64,000 nt of DNA from Edaphobacillus lindanitolerans (lineage in GTDB: Bacteria; Bacillota; Bacilli; Bacillales_A; Planococcaceae), in assembly GCF_900156305.1 (NCBI RefSeq), contig NZ_FTPL01000001.1:620001-684000 (forward strand), in the 5' to 3' direction. A model generated the notes under the pieces. The model was not told the origin of the DNA. It made no database searches and saw nothing but the letters and a program-made list of their open reading frames with translations. The position numbers and the translations under genes are program-made. The first letter of the stretch is position 1. Each line of letters opens with the position of its first letter. Shown here one piece after another: positions 17,827 through 26,367 of this stretch.

Positions 17827-19005
17827 TTGGACAAACAAGCCATTTACGAACAGATCGGCGGCTCCATCGACGAGATGATCCGAATCCGCCGTCACCTGCA
17901 TATGCATCCCGAACTCAGCTTCGAAGAAACAGAAACGCCTGCCTTCATCGCAGATTATCTGGAAGAGCTCGGCATCGAAGTGCGCCGGAATGTCGGCGGC
18001 CGCGGAGTTGTGGGTACCATACGGGGCGGCAAACCGGGCAAGACAATTGCCTTCCGTGCGGACTTTGACGCCCTGCCGATACAGGATGCCAAAGAGGTTT
18101 CATACAAATCGACCGTTCCCGGCGTCATGCATGCATGCGGCCATGACGGCCACACGGCATCTCTGTTATTATTCGCCAAGGCGATGAACGAAGTGAAGGA
18201 AGATCTCGCCGGCAACATCGTCCTCATCCATCAGCACGCCGAAGAGATGAACCCCGGCGGTGCCATCGCAATGATCGAGGACGGGTGCCTTGACGGCGTT
18301 GATATGGTGTTTGGTGCACATCTGCAGTCCCTCATGCCGTACGGGAAAATCTACAGCCGGGACGGTTACCTGCAGGCGGCCGAAAGCACGATATCCATCC
18401 GGGTGAACGGCCACGGGTCCCACGGCGCGGAACCTCATACCGGACGGGACCCGATCTTGGCAGCGAGCCAGATCATGGTCGCCCTCCAATCGATTGTCAG
18501 CCGCAACGCACCGCCGCTTGAACAGCTTGTTATTTCAATCGGCAGCTTCCACTCCGGCCAGGCCGCGAACGTCATCCCGGAAACAGCGAAGATGGAAGGC
18601 ACGATGCGCGTCTATGACGAAGAACTCCGCGAAATGGCGTCCGAACGCGTGAAGGAAGTCACCGAGTTCACGGCAAAGGCATACGGCTGCACGGCCGAAG
18701 TGGAGGTCGTGAGAGGATATGATGCGGTGAAGAACCACACCGAAGGCATCGATATTCTCCGGCACGCAATCGAAGACGCCTATGGGCCCTGTGTTTACCA
18801 GGAAATCGATCCGGTCATGCCGGCAGAGGACTTTTCCTATTATCTCCAGCATCGTCCGGGCGCCTATTTCTTCATCGGGGCGAAAGCACCCGGCGAGGAA
18901 CATGCCTATCCGCACCATCACGAACGGTTCGACTTCCACGAACCGGCACTCGCAATGGCTGCGACCGCCTTCGCCGCCGTATTCTTTGAAACGCAAAATC
19001 AATAA
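17827..19005 (+). CDS. M20 family amidohydrolase/aminoacylase (AmaA/HipO-like)
   Basis: 392 residues from TTG at 17827 with AAAGGGGAG upstream. The open frame extends back into the 21-bp repeats but has no homology-like sequence there. Motifs: RRHLHMHPELSFEE, MHACGHDGHTASLL (metal ligands), HQHAEEMNPGGA (catalytic Glu) and the C-terminal PAEDFSYYL. This is the amidohydrolase branch of M20, which removes acyl groups from N-acyl amino acids or cleaves small peptides. It is convergent with a YfcC carrier and dipeptide epimerase. Confidence 0.9.
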   Translation: MDKQAIYEQIGGSIDEMIRIRRHLHMHPELSFEETETPAFIADYLEELGIEVRRNVGGRGVVGTIRGGKPGKTIAFRADFDALPIQDAKEVSYKSTVPGVMHACGHDGHTASLLLFAKAMNEVKEDLAGNIVLIHQHAEEMNPGGAIAMIEDGCLDGVDMVFGAHLQSLMPYGKIYSRDGYLQAAESTISIRVNGHGSHGAEPHTGRDPILAASQIMVALQSIVSRNAPPLEQLVISIGSFHSGQAANVIPETAKMEGTMRVYDEELREMASERVKEVTEFTAKAYGCTAEVEVVRGYDAVKNHTEGIDILRHAIEDAYGPCVYQEIDPVMPAEDFSYYLQHRPGAYFFIGAKAPGEEHAYPHHHERFDFHEPALAMAATAFAAVFFETQNQ

Positions 19006-19093
19006 TCGACAAAGGAGCTGTCCCGCGGGCAGCTTCTTCTTGTTTCATCCCCGGCAGACCTGCCCCTGTTCCCCGCTCCTCCCACAATGCAGC

Positions 19094-19132
19094 AAAAAGG
19101 ACCCGGACCGGCGGAATGCGGTCAGAGTCCTT
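19094..19132 (-). terminator. Probable terminator of the YfcC gene
   Basis: Minus strand AAGGACtctGACCG ... CGGTCcggGTCCTT followed by TTT; the stem has an internal loop. Confidence 0.7.
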
Positions 19133-19168
19133 GCCTGTTGCTTATTTTTCACACCACATTCCTGATCA

Positions 19169-20581
19169 TCAGGAAATGCCCAGAACGACTGCTGCCACGA
19201 GCGCGATGAGCGCAATGATCAGCCACCCGGCAATCAATTTCCAAACGAACTTCACCCAGCGCTCATACGGAATCCCGGCGACGGCCAGGTAGCCCATGAG
19301 CGAAGCGGATGTCGGAATGATGGAATTCGTGATGGCATCGCCGTACTGGTACGCGAGCACGGCCACCTGGCGCTCCATTCCGAGCAGGTCCGCAAGCGGC
19401 GTCATGATCGGCATCGTCGTGGCCGCCTGTCCGGAACCGGACGGGATGAAGAAGTTGATGATGACCTGCACAAAGTACATGCCGACGGCATTCAACGTCG
19501 ACGGCAGGCTGCCGATCAGGCCGGCCAGCGTGTTGATGACCGTGTCGATGATGTAGCCCTCTTCCATGATGATGAGAATCGCCCGGGCAAAACCGACGAT
19601 GATGGCCCCGAATGCAATGACCTTCATCCCGTCGATGAACGCATCGAATGTGCCGTTGATGCCAAGCTTTCCGACCAGTCCGGAAGCGAAGCCGATGATG
19701 AGGAACGAGGCGGTGAGTTCAGTCAGGAACCAGTCCCACTTGAACACGCCGTAGACATTGACCGATAAGCCGGCTGCGAGGAAAAGGAACACCATCGCAT
19801 GCCGCCAGCTGAACTGCTGGAATTCATCGGCCGCTTTGCGCGAATCCTCCTGCTTCAGCTTCTCCTCGATATCGAACATGACACCCTTCGCCGGATCCTT
19901 CTTCACTTTGTCCGCATAACGCATGACATACCAGATCCCGAACCCGAGGATGATGACATACACACACGAGCGGAAAACGATTCCGGAGAAGACTTTCAGT
20001 TCTGCGATCGACTGCGCGATCCCGACAGTGAACGGATTCAGCATGCCGCCCGCAAACCCGGCTGCCGCCCCCATGGCGACCATCGCGGTCCCTGTGACGG
20101 CGTCAAAGCCGAGCGCACGCGCGACGGCGATGCCGATCGGGACGAAGATGATCGATTCCTCGGACATGCCGATTGTGGCGCCGAGCACGGAGAAGACGAA
20201 CATCGTCACCGGAATCAGGAGCTTTTCTTTGTTTTCAAGCCTGTGGACGATTTTTCCGATGCCCGCTTCGATGGCGCCCGTCGCCCGGATGATGCCAAAT
20301 GCTCCGCCGACCAGGAAGATATAGAAGACAATCTGCGAAGCAGCGCTCATTCCCTTTGGGATGGCCTTGAACAGGGCGAACGGCCCCACGGGATGCTGTT
20401 CGATCTGCTGGTAGCTTCCCTGTACGACGATCGTCTGGCCATCCTGCTCGATCCGTTCGAATTCACCTGCCGGGATGATATAGGACATCAACGCCGCGAG
20501 AACCATGATTCCGAGCAGAATTGCATATGTATGGGGGATCCAGCGCTGTTTGCGCTCCCCCGTACCGGGGCCGTCACTCAT
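19169..20581 (-). CDS. YfcC family basic amino acid/dicarboxylate carrier
   Basis: 470 residues with 11-12 hydrophobic segments. It opens with a hydrophilic WIPHTYAILLGIM start and has IIPAGEFER early, FIPSGSGQAATTMPIM near residue 385 and NSIIPTSASLMGYL near the end, the paired family signatures of the YfcC/ArcD-DcuC-like group (PF03606). Its ATG overlaps the stop of the upstream epimerase gene by 4 bp. The coupling suggests import of peptides or peptide-derived amino acids for the epimerase, but the true substrate is unknown. Confidence 0.88.
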   Translation of the reverse strand: MSDGPGTGERKQRWIPHTYAILLGIMVLAALMSYIIPAGEFERIEQDGQTIVVQGSYQQIEQHPVGPFALFKAIPKGMSAASQIVFYIFLVGGAFGIIRATGAIEAGIGKIVHRLENKEKLLIPVTMFVFSVLGATIGMSEESIIFVPIGIAVARALGFDAVTGTAMVAMGAAAGFAGGMLNPFTVGIAQSIAELKVFSGIVFRSCVYVIILGFGIWYVMRYADKVKKDPAKGVMFDIEEKLKQEDSRKAADEFQQFSWRHAMVFLFLAAGLSVNVYGVFKWDWFLTELTASFLIIGFASGLVGKLGINGTFDAFIDGMKVIAFGAIIVGFARAILIIMEEGYIIDTVINTLAGLIGSLPSTLNAVGMYFVQVIINFFIPSGSGQAATTMPIMTPLADLLGMERQVAVLAYQYGDAITNSIIPTSASLMGYLAVAGIPYERWVKFVWKLIAGWLIIALIALVAAVVLGIS

Positions 20582-21708
20582 GATGCACGGCCTGCCAGTC
20601 CAACTTCATCCTTCTTGACGGTCAGCTTCTCCAGCTGTGCTTCGTCCACTTCAATCCCCAGCCCCGGTTCGCCCGACAGGAGCACTTCCGGAAGTTCATA
20701 CTTCAGGTCACCGATCTCTTCACTGAAGAGAAGCGGCCCGGTCAGCTCCGCGCTCTGGATGTTCGCCCGGCTCATGACCACATGGTAGCCCGCTGACGAA
20801 GCGACCGATGACTCGACCATCGAGCCGACTTGGCATTGGAGTCCCGCTGCTTCCGCCGCCTTGGCGATATGGACCGCCGGGAAGATTCCGCCGCATTTCA
20901 TCAGTTTGATGTTGAGCACATCCGCTGCTTCCAGCCGCACGATCTCGTGAAGCTCTTCCATGCCGTGGAGCGTTTCATCCGCCATCACGGGCACGGCCAC
21001 TTTCCTCCGCACGTCGGCAAGTCCGCGGATGTCTCCCATCCGGATCGGCTGCTCGATCCACTTCAGGTTTTCCCCTTCCAGTTCGCGGATGGCCGCCGCA
21101 GCAACGCCTGGTGTCCTCCAGCCTTGGTTGACGTCCACACGAATCGGGAATTCCGGACCGACCGCCTTGCGCACTGCCTTGATCCGGGCCACATCGTCCA
21201 TCGGATCCCCTTTGCCGACCTTCAGCTTGAGCGAAGAATAACCGTCCCGGACAGCCTTCACTGCCTTGTCGGCCATGATTTCGGGCGCCTCGATACTGAG
21301 GACCCGCGGATATTCCAATTTATCGTGTGCCTGGCCGCCGAGCAGATTATAGACAGGCTGCCCCGTCGCCTTGCCCATCAGGTCATAGCAGGCGATGTCG
21401 ATGGCCGCCTTCGCCGCTGGATTGCCCCAGATGGCCGCGTCCATCTTGTGATGGATTTCTTCGATATTGAACGGATTCTCCCCGATGATCGAAGGGACGA
21501 GGATTTCCTTCAGCACCTCATAGGCCGAGAGGAAATATTCGCCGGTCACATGCTCGTCCGGCACGGCTTCCCCGTATCCGACGAGCCCCGTGTCCGTCTC
21601 GAGCTTCAAGATGACTGCCGGCATGTCCGGATAGGTCGCGTACGAAATGATGAATGGCTCCCGGAGCGGAAATCGGACCGCATGGATTGTTGCACTGATG
21701 ATTTTCAT
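20578..21708 (-). CDS. Dipeptide epimerase (enolase superfamily, YkfB-like)
   Basis: 376 residues, full length for muconate-lactonizing/dipeptide epimerase enzymes. Catalytic features are all present: SLKLKVG (K-x-K), metal ligands RVDVNQ, WIEQP and MADET, and the opposing lysine in LNIKLMKCGG. The likely reaction is epimerisation of L-Ala-D/L-Glu or a similar dipeptide released in cell-wall turnover. The translationally coupled carrier downstream, and the convergent M20 peptidase, support a peptide salvage role. Other MLE-family activities cannot be excluded. Confidence 0.88.
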   Translation of the reverse strand: MKIISATIHAVRFPLREPFIISYATYPDMPAVILKLETDTGLVGYGEAVPDEHVTGEYFLSAYEVLKEILVPSIIGENPFNIEEIHHKMDAAIWGNPAAKAAIDIACYDLMGKATGQPVYNLLGGQAHDKLEYPRVLSIEAPEIMADKAVKAVRDGYSSLKLKVGKGDPMDDVARIKAVRKAVGPEFPIRVDVNQGWRTPGVAAAAIRELEGENLKWIEQPIRMGDIRGLADVRRKVAVPVMADETLHGMEELHEIVRLEAADVLNIKLMKCGGIFPAVHIAKAAEAAGLQCQVGSMVESSVASSAGYHVVMSRANIQSAELTGPLLFSEEIGDLKYELPEVLLSGEPGLGIEVDEAQLEKLTVKKDEVGLAGRAS

Positions 21709-21854
21709 AGATGTCCACCCTCTACTGTTTTTTTATAGTCTATCGGTATTATTATTCAAAATCAATGCATCCTCCTGATCATTTCGACAAATTCCGAGGG
21801 GACACGCGCCCTTGCCCCGGCAATGCAACTGCATACACTGCCGGGAGGGAGGGA

Positions 21855-22706
21855 ATGGATTTGAGCAGATTCAGATGTGCAAAATGCGGCGGCAGCGAAG
21901 AATGCCGCAAAACCTGCAACCGGGGTCCGCGAGGCCCGAGGGGGATTCAGGGCATAGAAGGCCAGCCCGGAAAAACAGGTCCCGCCGGAGAAAGGGGCCC
22001 CGCCGGAGAAAAAGGCGAGCGCGGCCCTAGAGGGCTCACAGGCGCTCAAGGGCCGTCTGGACCGCCGGGAGAACAAGGAATTCAGGGACCCGAAGGGCCA
22101 AGAGGCAGGAAAGGCGATACAGGACCACAGGGACAGGCCGGTCCACCTGGTCCTAGGGGAGCCGCGGGACCGAAGGGAGATAAAGGCGACAGGGGCGAAC
22201 AGGGTGAAAGAGGACTTCCCGGCCTGAAGGGAGATCCGGGCGAGCAGGGGCCGAGGGGAGAAACCGGACCGCCCGGAGGCATCGCGGAATTCGCCTACAT
22301 CTACAACATCGGCGAACAGCGCATACCGCGCGACAGTACCTTATCATTCAACAACAATGGGCCGATGACGACCGGCATCTCCCATCAAGCCGGCGACGGC
22401 CGGATCACGGTGCATCGGAGCGGGATCTATGAAATCATATACACGGTTTCATCCAGGAACTGGAGCCAATGGGCGTTGTTTGTAAACGACGAAGAAGTTC
22501 CCGCCTCCCGCTACGGCATCCAGGCCGGAAATACGGAGCCTGTCGGGCTCCTCATCGTGTCCCTTCAGGAAAACGATGTCCTGACTCTTCGGAATCACAC
22601 GTCGGAGCCGAACTGTGTGAATCTGAGCCCGGAAGCAGGCGGCTCGATGCCGGTCGTCACCGCATCGGTCGTGCTGAAGCGGCTTGCCCAGCTGCCGGAG
22701 GGGTGA
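21855..22706 (+). CDS. Collagen-like surface protein with C1q/TNF-like C-terminus
   Basis: 283 residues from ATG at 21855 behind GGGAGGG. The N-terminal 23 residues carry four cysteines (8, 11, 17, 21), a possible metal-binding knuckle. Residues 24-140 are 39 uninterrupted Gly-X-Y triplets. The last 140 residues (from GGIAEFAYIYNIG) look like the trimeric jelly-roll of BclA-type exosporium filaments, rich in beta strands. No signal peptide is visible, as in spore-surface collagens. A sigma-E-like -10 (CATACACT, 21832-21839) occurs just upstream but no -35 was found. A strong terminator follows. Confidence 0.9.
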   Translation: MDLSRFRCAKCGGSEECRKTCNRGPRGPRGIQGIEGQPGKTGPAGERGPAGEKGERGPRGLTGAQGPSGPPGEQGIQGPEGPRGRKGDTGPQGQAGPPGPRGAAGPKGDKGDRGEQGERGLPGLKGDPGEQGPRGETGPPGGIAEFAYIYNIGEQRIPRDSTLSFNNNGPMTTGISHQAGDGRITVHRSGIYEIIYTVSSRNWSQWALFVNDEEVPASRYGIQAGNTEPVGLLIVSLQENDVLTLRNHTSEPNCVNLSPEAGGSMPVVTASVVLKRLAQLPEG

Positions 22707-22717
22707 ACGGACAACAG

Positions 22718-22757
22718 AGGGGTCCTTCCAAGGAGACGGAAGGACTCCTTTTTGCCG
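22718..22757 (+). terminator. Intrinsic terminator after the collagen-like gene
   Basis: AGGGGTCCTTCC-AAGGAGAC-GGAAGGACTCCT stem followed by T residues. Confidence 0.85.
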
Positions 22758-22889
22758 GCCCTGCCGGTTTCCAGCATGCTCTATACATACCCTGTGCTGC
22801 CTTCCTCCCCTCCGATAGACCCATTTTCTGCAGGCCCTGCTCCGCCCCGGCCGCGTTCATTATATAATGTAGAAAAAAGGAGGGTATAC

Positions 22890-24104
22890 ATGGATACCAC
22901 ACTCATTCAGCCTGACGACACGTGGCTCCTCTGGGCGTTTCTCGCCGGCTGGGCCGCCGTCAGCATCTGGCTCGAACAGAAGTATGCTTGGGCATCGAAA
23001 GTATCCGGCGCCATCATTGCGCTCGTCGGTGCGCTCATCCTGTCCAACCTGAAAATTATTCCCGTGGAGGCCCCCGCCTACGACGCGGTCTGGGGCTATG
23101 TGATCCCGCTCGCCATCCCGCTTCTTCTCTATCAGGCGAACTTGAAGAAAGTCTGGAATGAAAGCGGGCGATTGCTGCTCCTCTTCCTCATCTCATCCGT
23201 CGGAACGGTCGTCGGGGTGTTTGCCGCGTTCTTTGCGCTTCACCGGTTCATCCCTGAGCTGGACCGGATCGGCGCCATGATGACCGGCTCATACATAGGG
23301 GGCGGGGTGAACTTCGCGGCCCTGTCCGCCAAGTTCGAGACGAGCGAAGGCATGATCTCTTCCACCATCGTCGCGGACAATCTCATGATGGCGATTTACT
23401 TTTTCGTCCTGATCGCCATTCCGGGCATCCAGTTTTTCCGCAAGAAGTTCCCCACTCCCCATATCGATGAAGTGGAGGCATCGGCAGACAAAGGGGCAGA
23501 CACGCTTGCCGCTTCCTACTGGCACCGCAAGGATATTTCCCTCAAGGACATTGCCCTGTCCGTCGGGAGCGCGTTTGTGATTGTTGCCGTTTCGTTCAAG
23601 ATTGCGGAGCTTTTTGGATCGGTCATCCCGGATGAAGGCGCCGGCTGGCTGTTGCTCGGCGGTCTGCTCGGGGACAAGTACCTCATGCTGACGACGCTTA
23701 CGGTTGCTGCCGTCACGCTCATGCCGAAGTTCTTTGACAGCCTGCACGGCGCACAGGAAATCGGGACGTATCTGATTTACATTTTCTTTGTGGTCATCGG
23801 CGTCCCGGCTTCGCTTCCGCTTCTTGTCCAGAACGCACCACTCCTGCTCATCTTCGTGTTCATCATCGTCCTGCTCAATATGATCGTCACATTCACGGCA
23901 GGCAAAGCGATGAAATTCAGCCTGGAGGAGATCATCGTCGCGAGCAACGCCAACATCGGCGGCCCGACCACCGCTGCCGCCATGGCCATCGCAAAAGGCT
24001 GGAAGAATCTGATCGTTCCGGTCATGCTCGTCGGAACGATGGGCTACATCATCGGCAACTATATCGGGACCATCGTCGGCAATATATTTGCCAGGCTGAT
24101 CTGA
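22890..24104 (+). CDS. DUF819 family membrane protein (YjcL-like)
   Basis: 404 residues from ATG at 22890 with AAGGAGGG; the open frame upstream overlaps the terminator and is not real. There are about 11-12 hydrophobic segments. The blocks GSYIGGGVNFAAL and SNANIGGPTTAAAMA are the twin signatures of DUF819, a family with a transporter-like inverted repeat but no assigned substrate. A -10-like TATAAT lies at 22863-22868 without a good -35. Confidence 0.87.
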   Translation: MDTTLIQPDDTWLLWAFLAGWAAVSIWLEQKYAWASKVSGAIIALVGALILSNLKIIPVEAPAYDAVWGYVIPLAIPLLLYQANLKKVWNESGRLLLLFLISSVGTVVGVFAAFFALHRFIPELDRIGAMMTGSYIGGGVNFAALSAKFETSEGMISSTIVADNLMMAIYFFVLIAIPGIQFFRKKFPTPHIDEVEASADKGADTLAASYWHRKDISLKDIALSVGSAFVIVAVSFKIAELFGSVIPDEGAGWLLLGGLLGDKYLMLTTLTVAAVTLMPKFFDSLHGAQEIGTYLIYIFFVVIGVPASLPLLVQNAPLLLIFVFIIVLLNMIVTFTAGKAMKFSLEEIIVASNANIGGPTTAAAMAIAKGWKNLIVPVMLVGTMGYIIGNYIGTIVGNIFARLI

Positions 24105-24190
24105 CAAGCCTGCCGAGGATTGCCAAACGTCCCGGTTCCCCATAGAATGAATAGTGATTCATCTTTCACTTCTTATTGGGGGGCTTTGAC

Positions 24191-24553
24191 ATGGGGAATC
24201 CGCTTGACGGGCTGACGCTCGAAGAAATCTGGGCGCTCATCAAAGAAAAACTGGACGCCAATCCGGATCCGTTCAAGGATGAGGACGTCCGTTATGAATT
24301 TGTTGTGGATGGAAAGAACGAACACGGCCGCTGGCAGCTGCATCTGGACCATGGCAAGGCGGAGGTCACAGAGGGCAGCCCCAAAGAGGCCGCCTGTCTG
24401 CTGGAACTCGGCGGCAAGCATTTCCGGAAACTGCTCACCGGCGACTTGAACAGCATGGCCGCTTTCATGACCGGCAAGCTGAAAGTGAAAGGCAACGTCG
24501 GATTCGCCCTGAAGCTGGAACAGCTTCTGAAAGAATACGATTTCTCGGACTGA
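24191..24553 (+). CDS. SCP2 sterol-binding domain protein
   Basis: 120 residues from ATG at 24191 (GGGGGG at 24178-24183). The whole protein is one SCP2-like domain, with the typical end DLNSMAAFMTGKLKVKGNVGFALKLEQLL. Such domains bind lipids or acyl-CoA in a hydrophobic tunnel. It is followed 34 bp later by a HAD phosphatase and preceded by the DUF819 gene without an obvious terminator, so the three may be co-transcribed. Exact role unknown. Confidence 0.87.
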   Translation: MGNPLDGLTLEEIWALIKEKLDANPDPFKDEDVRYEFVVDGKNEHGRWQLHLDHGKAEVTEGSPKEAACLLELGGKHFRKLLTGDLNSMAAFMTGKLKVKGNVGFALKLEQLLKEYDFSD

Positions 24554-24587
24554 CCGAACAGCCGATCCGGAAAGGGACGTGACCGAC

Positions 24588-25247
24588 ATGCGCGTGGCGA
24601 TCTTTGATTTTGACGGCACTTTATACAAAAACGAAACGTTTGATTTTATGATGAAACACTTGAAGCATCACCCTGCCTACGGGAAGCTGTACGGCAAGTT
24701 TTTCCGCCGGATCCTGCCGGTCTATACCGCATACAAGCTGAAGCTCGTCCCCTCCCCGGTCATGCGCGAAAAGTCCATGCAGCTTTATCTGTCTGCGTTC
24801 ACCGGCTTTCCGGAAAAGGAGCTCGACGATTATTTCCGGACCATGGCGGACGGCATGCGGTGCGGGTTCAACCCGGAGATTGAGCGCCGGGTGCATGAAC
24901 ATGCCGATGCAGGCGACCGCGTCATGCTCGTATCGGGCGCCTTCACCCCGCTTCTGGAAGCAGCCGTGAAGAACCTCCCGGTGGACGGTGTGATCGGAAC
25001 CGAAATCCCGTACAGGAACGGCCGCTTCGTCAATGATCCGATTCGCCATATCCGGGCGGAAAGGAAAAACGAACGGATTCTTGCGGCGCTCGGGGATGCG
25101 GAGGTTGACTGGACCGAAAGCTCGGCATACGGAGATACCCTGTCCGATCTTTCCGTTTTGGAACTCACCGGCCACCCGGTTGCCGTCCGGCCGGAGGAAG
25201 CCCTACGGAAGACTGCGTCCGGACACGGCTGGGAAATCATCGATTGA
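24588..25247 (+). CDS. HAD-IB family phosphatase (SerB-like)
   Basis: 219 residues. HAD motif I FDFDGTLY at residues 6-13 with both aspartates, motif II in VMLVSGAF, and motif IV YGDTLSDLSVL. The alpha-helical cap (about 20-95) places it in subfamily IB, with phosphoserine phosphatase-like and lipid phosphatase relatives. ATG at 24588 is preferred over GTG at 24579, which is only 2 bp from the GGAAAGGG site. Substrate unknown; the SCP2 neighbour hints at a lipid phosphate. Confidence 0.87.
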   Translation: MRVAIFDFDGTLYKNETFDFMMKHLKHHPAYGKLYGKFFRRILPVYTAYKLKLVPSPVMREKSMQLYLSAFTGFPEKELDDYFRTMADGMRCGFNPEIERRVHEHADAGDRVMLVSGAFTPLLEAAVKNLPVDGVIGTEIPYRNGRFVNDPIRHIRAERKNERILAALGDAEVDWTESSAYGDTLSDLSVLELTGHPVAVRPEEALRKTASGHGWEIID

Positions 25248-25254
25248 ACGTCAA

Positions 25255-25290
25255 CGAGGCACCCTGCGCATGCAGGGTGCCTCGTTTTTT
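25255..25290 (+). terminator. Intrinsic terminator after the HAD phosphatase
   Basis: GAGGCACCCTGC-GCAT-GCAGGGTGCCTC (with the loop overlapping GCATGC) followed by seven T. Confidence 0.93.
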
Positions 25291-25308
25291 TCCGAAAACG
25301 CTATTCCT

Positions 25309-25761
25309 TCAACTTACGGCTCCGACGCTCATCTCCACGAAAGTCCCGCCTTCCGGGCGGTTCTTGTATTCCACGAAGACCGGCGTTTTCTGGCGCAGTC
25401 CGTTTCCATCCAGATAATTCGCCAGCTCCCAGTACGCAGTCTGCGACCGGGCATCGAAATCCTCCAGAATCCGGATGGTCACGAGGTCCCGGACTTCGAA
25501 GTAGCTCCGGAAACTCACTTCTTCTTCCTCCGGGAATTTCGGATCGTCTTCTTTGATCCCCATGAACAGCTCTGCGGCCATCACGTCCGCCGTCGGCTCG
25601 CTCAGCATGGAAAAGAACAGCGTCCCGTCGGGTTCCACTCCGCTTCTTTCCAGGATCTTGCGAAAGTCTTCCAGTGCCACTCCGATTTCCTCCGGCACAA
25701 ACCCATAGAGCTTGGAGGCGACATTCCGGTGCATGATCGTCCGGTTTTCAGCAATGCTCAT
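25309..25761 (-). CDS. DUF5085 family protein, LXG module
   Basis: 150 residues, soluble, with the family pattern I recall for DUF5085: HRNVASKLYGFVPEEI at the start, LFMGIKEDDPKFPEE in the middle, and AYWELANYLDGNGL then PVFVEYKNRPEGGTFVEMSVG at the end. Members occur beside LXG toxins of type VII secretion. It overlaps the upstream DUF5085 paralogue by 4 bp (ATGA) and is the last gene of the secretion locus. Function unknown; it may be an accessory or second immunity factor. Confidence 0.8.
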   Translation of the reverse strand: MSIAENRTIMHRNVASKLYGFVPEEIGVALEDFRKILERSGVEPDGTLFFSMLSEPTADVMAAELFMGIKEDDPKFPEEEEVSFRSYFEVRDLVTIRILEDFDARSQTAYWELANYLDGNGLRQKTPVFVEYKNRPEGGTFVEMSVGAVS

Positions 25762-26213
25762 TCCGGCCGACCGCCTTCCAACGGAACGACGAGGTTGATG
25801 ATGACATCATCATACAGACGAAGCAATACACAGTAATAGCGGTCTCCGATCACAATCCCTTCCCGGGCGGCATGGTCCTGGACTTTTTTGAATGCCGCGT
25901 CAAAGTCCGGTTCCTGCTCAGCCTGCCGCATGGTGAGCGCATCACCCGAATGGAAGTGTTCCACATATCCGAAGCCGCTCCCCTGATCCGGCTCCACCGG
26001 GGCGTTCACCGGCAGGTAATAAGTGAACAGACCGGTTGAAGGGTTTTCCGCCGAAGGTTCAAATGCGAAAAACACAGGGCCATTCTGATAGACCCCCTGC
26101 TCCAGTATGTACGATTCCAGACGGCTGAACGGCTCTTGCCAGTCTTCTTTCCGCTGTTCGACCTGGTAGGTCAGGACTTGATCAAACCTGATCGGGTGCC
26201 TTTCCATTGCCAT
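25758..26213 (-). CDS. DUF5085 family protein, LXG module (paralogue)
   Basis: 151 residues from ATG at 26213, supported by AAGGAAG at 7-bp spacing; the frame extends further upstream without a site. It contains YQNGPVFFAFEPS, YYLPVNAPVEP, a RQAEQEPDFDAAFKKV helix and the closing YYCVLLRLYDDVIINLVVPL, the pattern of the longer DUF5085 relatives. It is divergent from the downstream copy, so the two are old paralogues and not a recent duplication. The 150 bp upstream, to the membrane protein gene, are AT-rich and hold no gene. Confidence 0.78.
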   Translation of the reverse strand: MAMERHPIRFDQVLTYQVEQRKEDWQEPFSRLESYILEQGVYQNGPVFFAFEPSAENPSTGLFTYYLPVNAPVEPDQGSGFGYVEHFHSGDALTMRQAEQEPDFDAAFKKVQDHAAREGIVIGDRYYCVLLRLYDDVIINLVVPLEGGRPE

Positions 26214-26367
26214 CTCATCACTTCCTTCACTATTATTTTTGTTGGTCTTTGTCACAGCTAATGTATGCAATAAAGCAATCTGCCTCCAACGGAGATTCTC
26301 TTGGCTTGGTCCGCTGAAAGTGTTTTTGACTCATCCGTCATTGTAAGCGAGGAATATGATCTTTTCA

